This document shows positions 58,709 to 64,000 of a stretch of 64,000 bases of DNA, piece after piece. The stretch covers positions 17,730 to 81,729 of the forward strand of contig NZ_JABCPZ010000017.1 of NCBI RefSeq assembly GCF_013283785.1. Reading direction: 5' to 3'. Position numbers and translations under genes: made by a program. The stretch is from Nonomuraea antri. Lineage in GTDB: Bacteria > Actinomycetota > Actinomycetes > Streptosporangiales > Streptosporangiaceae. The stretch's first letter is position 1. Every line of letters begins with the position of its first letter. The notes below the pieces were generated by a model. That model saw only the letters and a program-made list of their open reading frames with translations, made no database searches and was not told the DNA's origin.

Positions 58709-59803
58709 CTAGGTGAACTTGAGCGTGATCGCGATCCGGTGCACGGCGCCCGCGTAGTCGACGGAGACGAAGACCGAGATCGCCCGATCGTTCTGCGCGT
58801 CGGCGATCTGCTGGACCTGCGCGTCGGTGAGGCTGTCGGGGTCGGCGTCGAGCAGGTCCAGGATGGGCATCGAGATCGTGTAGTCCTCGATGCGTTCCGC
58901 CGCCACCAGCGGCCGCAGCACCGCCTCCAGCAGCACCGACAGCGAGCGCAGCCCGGAGCGGCTGATGCGCAGCGAGCCGACCGTGCGGATCAGCCTGGCC
59001 TTGAGCTTGAACGAGATGTCGTCGATGGTGCGCACGATGTCGATGTACTTGCGTCCGCCGCCGGTGTAGCCCTCGCCCAGGTGGATGCCCCTTCCTGGGA
59101 TGAGCGGCGGGTCCACCAGCCAGTTGACGCCGTTGCCCGCCGGGCCCGAGCCGAAGTCCTCGGCGCCGTTGATCGTGTCGATCTCCGTGGAGGTGAACGG
59201 GTCGGAGGCGATCGAGACCGGCTTGAGCAGCATCGAGACGTGCGGCGGGTACCCGGCGATGGTGCCGGCCACGGCCGCCGCCGCGTCCTGCTCGCTCTTG
59301 TGCGCGATGTACACCATGCGCTCGCTGGCCAGGTCGCCCCGGACGAGCGCGACGTCCACCGAGCCGCGTTCCAGCATCGCCACGCCCATGCGCTCGCGGC
59401 CGTCGGCGCCCGCGGAGACGCTCTTCACGTGCGCGGCCAGCTTGACGATCGTGCCGCCCTGGGCCGCGCTCGCCTGGTTGAGCGGGGTGTCGGCGATCAC
59501 CACGAACTGCACGTCGAGGTTCTCCACCGCGGTCAGGGCGCCGGCCGGGTCGTTGCCGTACCGCACCCCCCACACCTGCGACGGGCCCGGGCTCTGCTCG
59601 AACGCCAGCCGGATCGCCCTGGTCAGCGCGGAGCCCTTGGGCGCGCCGAACAGGCGGTCCGCGTCCGCCGGGCTGCCCACCCGGACCGGCTCGTCGGCGG
59701 TGCCGGTCGAGGCCGCGCCGATGATCGCGAGGTTGCCCGTGGGGCGGATGACAGGTGAGAAGAGCTCGTCGATCGTGTCGACCCGGATGTATCGGACGGC
59801 CAC
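58709..59803 (-). CDS. Contractile tail sheath protein
   Basis: A 364-residue tail sheath. GTG start with GGAGGTAA upstream. The C-terminal domain has the classic sheath signature KYIDIVRTIDDISFKLKARL, SLRISRSGLRSLSVLLEAVL and FVSVDYAGAVHRIAITLKFT, including the strand that interweaves with neighbours. At 364 residues it is compact compared with the roughly 450-550 residues of many eCIS sheaths, so inserted surface domains are absent. This gene, with tube and baseplate genes, identifies the cluster as a contractile injection system. Confidence 0.88.
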   Translation of the reverse strand: MAVRYIRVDTIDELFSPVIRPTGNLAIIGAASTGTADEPVRVGSPADADRLFGAPKGSALTRAIRLAFEQSPGPSQVWGVRYGNDPAGALTAVENLDVQFVVIADTPLNQASAAQGGTIVKLAAHVKSVSAGADGRERMGVAMLERGSVDVALVRGDLASERMVYIAHKSEQDAAAAVAGTIAGYPPHVSMLLKPVSIASDPFTSTEIDTINGAEDFGSGPAGNGVNWLVDPPLIPGRGIHLGEGYTGGGRKYIDIVRTIDDISFKLKARLIRTVGSLRISRSGLRSLSVLLEAVLRPLVAAERIEDYTISMPILDLLDADPDSLTDAQVQQIADAQNDRAISVFVSVDYAGAVHRIAITLKFT

Positions 59804-59840
59804 GCTTTACCTCCCTCGATGGAACTTCCTGCTCGCCGGC

Positions 59841-60002
59841 TCAGTGGAACCTCCTGCGCAGCCGCCGGCGGAACGCCTGCGCCTGCGCGGGCGTCAGCCC
59901 GGCGCGCGGCTCCTCCTCCTTTTCCGCCTCTTCCTCCTCTTTCGCCGCGTCCTCGGGCTCTTCCTCGGGCCTTTGCTGGTCGGGCTGGTCTTCTGGGGAC
60001 AT
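59841..60002 (-). CDS. 53-residue acidic protein before the sheath
   Basis: A 53-residue protein starting at ATG 60002 with a perfect AGGAGG site upstream. It is Glu-rich in the first 30 residues (EDAAKEEEEAEKEEEP) and ends basic (AFRRRLRRRFH). It lies between the 234-residue gene and the sheath. Low complexity prevents family assignment. A small charged partner (chaperone or tail-end factor) is possible. Confidence 0.65.
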   Translation of the reverse strand: MSPEDQPDQQRPEEEPEDAAKEEEEAEKEEEPRAGLTPAQAQAFRRRLRRRFH

Positions 60003-60014
60003 GTCGGGCTCCTC

Positions 60015-60719
60015 CTACGGGGTCATGAACACGGCGAGCACGCCTGCCGCGCCGAAGAACGCCGCCAGCCGTCCCTCCTGCGCGCCCGCCGCGGGCAGGA
60101 CGAGCACCACGGCGTACGGCGCCCGCGCCTCCGCCTCGCCGTCCGTTCTCCGGTACGGCACCGCCTGCTCGGCCAGCTCCCGCGCCAGCCGGGCCGCGCG
60201 CAACGCCGCGACCACCGCCAGGTCGTCCCTGATCAGCACGGCCACGCGGAGTTCCAGCCGGCGCCGGTTGGCCGGGGCCGCCGGGTCGAAGGCGGGCAGC
60301 GGCTTGAGCCGGATCTCACCCCGCAATCCGGTCTCGCCGGAACGTTCCATCCGGACGGACTCGATCTCCCCCGGGTCCACGCGCAGCACCACGGTCACCG
60401 CGAGGCGGGCGTACACGTCCAGCCAGAGCGGCGAGCGGCCACCGACCGCGTCGACGCGCAGGTCGGCCCGGGTGTGGGCGGGTTGTGACCCCGCCCAGAC
60501 GCCGGCCAGCCGCACCGGCGGGAAGAGCGGGCGCTGGAACTCGGCCGACAGCAGCTCCACCGCCGCCACCTCGTGCAACGCGGCCCACGGCAGCTCGTAG
60601 AGCTGGGAGAACAGCTGACGCAGCCGCTCGTGTTCGACGTCGGCGGCGGGTGAGTGCAGTTCCAGCAGCCCGGCCGGGTCGTTCAGGCGCAGCGACACCT
60701 CGTCGGCGAATCCGCTCAT
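60015..60719 (-). CDS. 234-residue protein upstream of the sheath, possible tail-end factor
   Basis: A 234-residue protein from ATG 60719 (SGFADEVSLRLNDPAGLLEL), overlapping the receiver gene by ATGA. It has no signal peptide or membrane helix; residues about 90-200 are strand-rich (PLWLDVYARLAVTVVLRVDP, RRRLELRVAVLIRDDLAVVA). No family recognised. In P2-like modules the genes before the sheath encode tail-completion/terminator proteins, so that role is a positional inference. Confidence 0.6.
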   Translation of the reverse strand: MSGFADEVSLRLNDPAGLLELHSPAADVEHERLRQLFSQLYELPWAALHEVAAVELLSAEFQRPLFPPVRLAGVWAGSQPAHTRADLRVDAVGGRSPLWLDVYARLAVTVVLRVDPGEIESVRMERSGETGLRGEIRLKPLPAFDPAAPANRRRLELRVAVLIRDDLAVVAALRAARLARELAEQAVPYRRTDGEAEARAPYAVVLVLPAAGAQEGRLAAFFGAAGVLAVFMTP

Positions 60720-61030
60720 GACGCCGCCGCCTGCCTGATGCCCTCGATCAGGCCGTGGGGCCAGGCTCCCATCGCGTGCCGCAGCTCCAGGATCGACTCC
60801 CGGTGCAGGATCACCGCGCCCAGGTCGGGCCGGGCCCTGATCACGTCCAGCAGCTCCGCCAGCGCGCCCACCCCGTTCAGCAGCAGCACGTCCGCCTCCG
60901 CCAGGACCGCCTCGGCGGCGTTGGGCACCCAGCCGACCACGGCCATGTCCGGCTGCTCGGCGACGATGCGCACGACGATGTCGCGGTGCAGCGCGGGCAG
61001 GTCCACGACCAGGACTCGAATGGGGCTCAC
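60716..61030 (-). CDS. Stand-alone degenerate receiver domain
   Basis: A 104-residue protein with a response-regulator receiver fold (IRVLVVDLPALHRDIVVRIV, MAVVGWVPNAAEAVLAEADV) but no output domain. The phospho-acceptor position after strand 3 (DVLLLNGVGAL) is Asn instead of Asp, and the N-terminal acidic cluster has only one Asp, so phosphorylation is unlikely. GTG start. It is coupled by ATGA to the 234-residue gene. It may bind and tune the LuxR protein encoded upstream. Confidence 0.65.
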   Translation of the reverse strand: MSPIRVLVVDLPALHRDIVVRIVAEQPDMAVVGWVPNAAEAVLAEADVLLLNGVGALAELLDVIRARPDLGAVILHRESILELRHAMGAWPHGLIEGIRQAAAS

Positions 61031-61117
61031 GAGCAGTGACTCTCCGCGCCCGCGGCCGCCGCGTCCATGGACTCAAGGGACGACAAGCGATTCAGACCGG
61101 GGCGTGGATCCTTGGAT

Positions 61118-61699
61118 TCAGACCCTCAGCCGTTCGCCGCGCAGGATCGCCCCCATCTGGGCCCGCCGGTTGGCGCCCAGCTTGCCCAGGATGTTGTGCA
61201 CGTGGTTCTTCACCGTCGCGAGCTGGATGCCGAGGCGGCGGGCGATCTCCTTGTTGGTCAGGCCCGCCTCCACCAGGTCGATCACCTGCCGCTCGCGGTG
61301 GGTCAGCATGGTGAGCTGGCCGCCGCTCCCCTGCCTGACCCGCACCGCCATCCGCTGGGCCATCTCGCTCGGCATGCTGAACGTGCCGACGGCCGCCTGG
61401 CGTATCGCGTGCACCAGATCGTCCAGGGTGCCTTCGCTGCTGACGTACCCGGCCATGCCGCCCTCGGCGTACGCGATCAGCTCATCGGGGCTCTCCAGGA
61501 TGCCCACCACGAGCACCCGCCGGGCGCCGGTCGCCTGGCGGGCGAGTTCGCCCAGGCCGCAGACGACGTCCAGCAGCACCACGTCGGGCTCCGCGTCGAG
61601 CTCGACGAGCTGGATGCCCGGCTCCTGCCGCAGCAGGTGCGACAGGCCCTCCCGGTAGATGCGCACCGGGGAGACGATTCCGACCTGCACCTCGTCCAT
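61118..61699 (-). CDS. LuxR/NarL-type regulator with a degenerate receiver
   Basis: A 193-residue regulator starting at ATG 61699 (DEVQVGIVSPVRIYREGLSH). The receiver-like part lacks the acidic pair after strand 1 (GIVSPVRIY) but keeps an Asp at strand 3 (VVLLDVVCGL). The C-terminal NarL/LuxR HTH (about 128-190) reads LTHRERQVIDLVEAGLTNKE and LATVKNHVHNILGKL. Longer starts at 61726 and 61798 are possible, but they would cross the palindrome at 61732. It is the likely pathway-specific regulator of the contractile cluster downstream. Confidence 0.8.
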   Translation of the reverse strand: MDEVQVGIVSPVRIYREGLSHLLRQEPGIQLVELDAEPDVVLLDVVCGLGELARQATGARRVLVVGILESPDELIAYAEGGMAGYVSSEGTLDDLVHAIRQAAVGTFSMPSEMAQRMAVRVRQGSGGQLTMLTHRERQVIDLVEAGLTNKEIARRLGIQLATVKNHVHNILGKLGANRRAQMGAILRGERLRV

Positions 61700-61731
61700 G
61701 GGGACACCCGCCCACTTCTCACCCATGTGTT

Positions 61732-61756
61732 CACATCGACGTGCCGCGTCGATGTG
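61732..61756. promoter_or_regulatory. Perfect 10-bp palindrome upstream of the LuxR gene
   Basis: The arms CACATCGACG (61732-61741) and CGTCGATGTG (61747-61756) are perfect with a 5-nt spacer. The site is 33 bases before the LuxR start, in the right place to control the contractile cluster's regulator. Which protein binds it is unknown. Confidence 0.6.
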
Positions 61757-61873
61757 GCGCCGAGGCGGCCGGAAAGGGAATACCCGATCGAGAGTCATCC
61801 CCCCGTCTCGACACCGGCCCCTCGATACTGAATCCGCTCCGGCCTCTTGCCAAGCCCTCCGGGCGGGCGCGGC

Positions 61874-62848
61874 TCAGCCGTCCTGAACGCCGGTGGTCAC
61901 CTGGGCGGGCCCGAAGACGTAGTCCGGGTCGATCTGGGCGGTGAGATCCTGGCCGGTGGCGCGGTTCGCCCAGGTCTGGGCGTTGCGGAGGTGGAACCAG
62001 ATCGCCTGGCGGCCGAAGCGCGCCCAGTCCTTGTCCTGGGCGTCCAGGTGGCGCGACAACGTGCGCAGGACCTCCACGTCGTCCGGGTCGAGGTCCACCA
62101 GGCTGAACGGGCGGCCGCGTTCCATGGCCCGGATCGCGGGGGAATGCCGCAGGCAGGCGACCAGGTCCACGCCCACCTGCTCGCGCAGGAACGCGACGTC
62201 CGCCCCGTCGTGCACCTTGTTGCCCACGACCAGCACGGGCACCCCGTACTCGGCGGCGTGCTCGCGGTACTGGCGGAACACCGACACGCCCTGCCTGCTC
62301 GGCTCGGCGACCAGGAACGTCAGGTCGAAACGGGTGAACAGGCCGGAGGCGAAGGAGTCGGCCCCGGCGGTCATGTCCACGACCACGTACTCGTCGGGCC
62401 CGTCCAGCAGGTGGTTGAGGTACAGCTCGACCGCGCCGACCTTGGAGTGGTAGCAGGCCACGCCCAGGTCGTCGGCGGCGAAGGGACCGGTCACCATCAG
62501 CCGCGCGCCGCCCGGCAGCACCGTGGAGAAACGCTGGTGCAGCGCGTTGTCCCGGTCGCCGAGCCGGACCAGCCTGGAGCCGCGTCCAGGCGGGGTGGTC
62601 TTGACCATGGCCGCGGCCGAGGTGATCCGCGGGTTGTCGCCGCGCAGGTACTCCTTGATCTCGGGCAGGTGCGCGCCCAGGGGTGGCGGCGACGCCCCGG
62701 CCGGCGCTTCGAGCGCCTGGGCCAGGTGCTGGTTGATGTCGGCGTCGATCGCCAGCACGGGACGGCCGATCGCGGCCAGGTACCTGGTGAACAACGCAGC
62801 CAGCGTGGTCTTGCCGCTGCCGCCCTTACCGACGAATGCCACCCTCAC
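61874..62848 (-). CDS. CooC/MinD-like P-loop ATPase
   Basis: A deviant-Walker P-loop ATPase of 324 residues from GTG 62848 (RVAFVGKGGSGKTTLAALFT); a start at 62923 would add 25 residues. Walker A is GKGGSGKTT, switch II is VVVDMTAGADSFASGLFTRF, and a LVVGNKV motif follows. The family includes nickel-inserting CooC and septum-siting MinD. It is the first gene before the LuxR on the same strand; 174 bases separate them, so membership in the injection cluster is possible but not proven. Confidence 0.78.
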   Translation of the reverse strand: MRVAFVGKGGSGKTTLAALFTRYLAAIGRPVLAIDADINQHLAQALEAPAGASPPPLGAHLPEIKEYLRGDNPRITSAAAMVKTTPPGRGSRLVRLGDRDNALHQRFSTVLPGGARLMVTGPFAADDLGVACYHSKVGAVELYLNHLLDGPDEYVVVDMTAGADSFASGLFTRFDLTFLVAEPSRQGVSVFRQYREHAAEYGVPVLVVGNKVHDGADVAFLREQVGVDLVACLRHSPAIRAMERGRPFSLVDLDPDDVEVLRTLSRHLDAQDKDWARFGRQAIWFHLRNAQTWANRATGQDLTAQIDPDYVFGPAQVTTGVQDG

Positions 62849-62954
62849 GTTGGTGATCCAATCCAGGACAGGGGTTTCGCGAACGTTGCGCCCAGGCTGC
62901 CATCGATGATCGGACCGGCACACCCCACATTTGTGTATAACGCAGTGATATGTT

Positions 62955-62971
62955 CTGACAGCGCTTGTCAG
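62955..62971. promoter_or_regulatory. Inverted repeat upstream of the ATPase gene
   Basis: CTGACA (62955-62960) and TGTCAG (62966-62971) form a perfect 6-bp dyad with a 5-nt spacer, in an AT-richer patch between the ATPase and the sigma gene. On the minus strand, TATACA-like sequence near 62935-62942 could be the ATPase -10. Confidence 0.4.
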
Positions 62972-63020
62972 GATCTTGGCCGGACGGCGCGTCCTCGCAG
63001 GTGGCGGCCGCTCGGCGGGG

Positions 63021-63986
63021 TCACCAGCGGGCGATGAGCGGCGGCGTGGCCGGTTCGCTCCGTCGCCAGGCCTCGGCGAGCCGGGCCAGGCGGGCGGGGG
63101 CCGCGATGCCGCGCACGGTCGCGATCCTGCCGTCGGCCAGGTCGAACGTCACCGCCCCGACGACCCGGTCGCCGGGCACGAAGAGGATGGCCGGGGCGCC
63201 GTTGACGAGCGCGTAGTGCAGGGCCGACACGCCGCCGGCGAGCCGCTGTTTCGCGGGCGTGGGCTTGAAACCGGCCCGCGCCACGGCCGCGATGCGCTCC
63301 GGGGTGTCGTACCGCAGCAGCGTCCCGGTCAGGCCGGCGTTGTCGGAGATCGCGATCGCGTCGTCGGTGAGCAGCGCCGCCAGCCGGTCGGTACGGCCCG
63401 AGGACGCGGCGGCGAGGAATTCCTCGACGATCCTGCGTGCCGTTGCCGGGTCGACGTCGCCGCCGCGGCGGCGGGCGGCGGCGACGCGTCGCCTGGACCG
63501 GTGCAGGTGCTGCTGGCTCGCCGACTCGGTGATGTCGAGGATCTCGGCGATCTCGGCGTGGCTGTGGGAGAACGCCTCACGCAGGAGGTAGACGGCGCGC
63601 TCGACGGGCGACAGGCGTTCCATCAGGGTCAGCACGGCCAGGGAGACCGATTCGCGCTGCTCGAACGTGTCGGCGGGGCCGAGCATCGGGTCGCCGTCGA
63701 GGAGCGGTTCCGGCAGCCAGGCCCCGACGGCGCGCTCGCGGCGGGCCCGCGCCGAGCGGAGCCGGTCGAGGCACAGGTTCGTGACGACCTTGGTCAGCCA
63801 GGCCTCCGGCACCCTGATCCGCCGCCGGTCGGCGGCCTGCCAGTGCAGGAACGCGTCCTGCACGACGTCTTCCGCGTCGGCGGCGGAGCCGAGCAGCCGG
63901 TACGCCAGCGAGGCCAGCCGGTCCCTGCTGGCCTCGAACCGGCCGGCGTCGAAGCGGTCGGCGGCGGTGCTGTTCACACGGATCAC
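63021..63986 (-). CDS. ECF41-like sigma factor with SnoaL-like C-terminal domain
   Basis: A 321-residue ECF sigma factor. Region 2 includes SLAYRLLGSAADAEDVVQDA and region 4 LSPVERAVYLLREAFSHSHA, with the linker motif WLPEPLLDGD typical of ECF41. The C-terminal ~130 residues are a SnoaL-like domain ending [16 protein letters not shown], which in this group sets activity and replaces a separate anti-sigma. ATG 63986 is 14 bases from the window edge, so an upstream partner gene (often a carboxymuconolactone decarboxylase-like or oxidoreductase gene) would be out of view. Confidence 0.86.
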   Translation of the reverse strand: MIRVNSTAADRFDAGRFEASRDRLASLAYRLLGSAADAEDVVQDAFLHWQAADRRRIRVPEAWLTKVVTNLCLDRLRSARARRERAVGAWLPEPLLDGDPMLGPADTFEQRESVSLAVLTLMERLSPVERAVYLLREAFSHSHAEIAEILDITESASQQHLHRSRRRVAAARRRGGDVDPATARRIVEEFLAAASSGRTDRLAALLTDDAIAISDNAGLTGTLLRYDTPERIAAVARAGFKPTPAKQRLAGGVSALHYALVNGAPAILFVPGDRVVGAVTFDLADGRIATVRGIAAPARLARLAEAWRRSEPATPPLIARW

Positions 63987-64000
63987 CCTCTGGCTCTCGA

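Noticed and set aside
45684..61030. Complete prophage
   Set aside because: No integrase, capsid, portal, terminase, holin or endolysin in the window; only tail-type genes.
61089..61124. Direct repeat GATTCAGACC near the end of the LuxR gene
   Set aside because: Two 10-bp copies, one inside coding sequence; no further copies and no clear role.

Overview
The window is very GC-rich (mostly about 70% or more), with strong G/C at third codon positions, GTG starts and many 4-base ATGA/GTGA gene overlaps. It encodes actinobacterial families: AMIN/GerMN, PadR plus HAAS-RDD, CU044_5270, LAL-LuxR, mycothiol-type isomerase fold, and ECF sigma factors with SnoaL tails. A filamentous actinomycete chromosome, perhaps Streptosporangiales (Nonomuraea-like), is the best guess from gene content; this is inference. 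No integrase, transposase, capsid, terminase, rRNA, tRNA or CRISPR was seen.

1-21 kb is a patchwork of small regulator/enzyme modules: MBL hydrolase; TetR-FAD monooxygenase; a secreted AMIN-GerMN protein; MerR with a near-perfect palindrome beside an eroded ArsR-like start; a SulP transporter; an ECF sigma factor with a two-domain partner protein held together by a 9-nt-periodic linker; a HAD/PPOX pair under a DosR-type box; an eroded ECF sigma pseudogene; a second TetR-monooxygenase operon with a clear promoter and operator; PadR-HAAS/RDD; a TPR protein; ECF sigma-CU044_5270; SDR; MmyB-type XRE; and an APH-fold kinase.

21-45 kb: a class D beta-lactamase-like protein overlapping an MFS gene; a 1366-residue nSTAND NTPase with WD40 propellers; an MFS-ABC-ABC operon (probably siderophore traffic); GNAT; a LAL regulator; a polysaccharide deacetylase; an unrecognised 496-residue protein; an alpha/beta hydrolase; a membrane M28 peptidase; and an MMPL exporter divergent from its TetR with three operator-like sites.

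45.7-62.9 kb is the main attraction: a one-strand (minus) contractile phage-tail-like injection cluster without head genes. From upstream to downstream it holds a CooC/MinD-like ATPase, a LuxR regulator with a degenerate receiver (perfect 10-bp palindrome in front of it), a stand-alone degenerate receiver, a 234-residue protein, a 53-residue acidic protein, sheath, tube, a 50-residue protein, a 1025-residue protein, 165- and 130-residue proteins, hub/VgrG-like, PAAR-like, gp25-like, gpJ-like, a 1104-residue gpI-like protein with LamG and beta-propeller regions, and two beta-rich distal proteins. The order mirrors a P2-type tail module, so the 1025-residue protein sits where the tape measure should be. 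Its C-terminus carries a PD-(D/E)XK nuclease-like motif (D921, E934, K936). I see no AAA+ ATPase, recognisable LysM protein, holin or endolysin. Several of these genes are short or lie inside longer antisense or out-of-frame reading frames and are easily missed. The window closes with an ECF41-like sigma factor.
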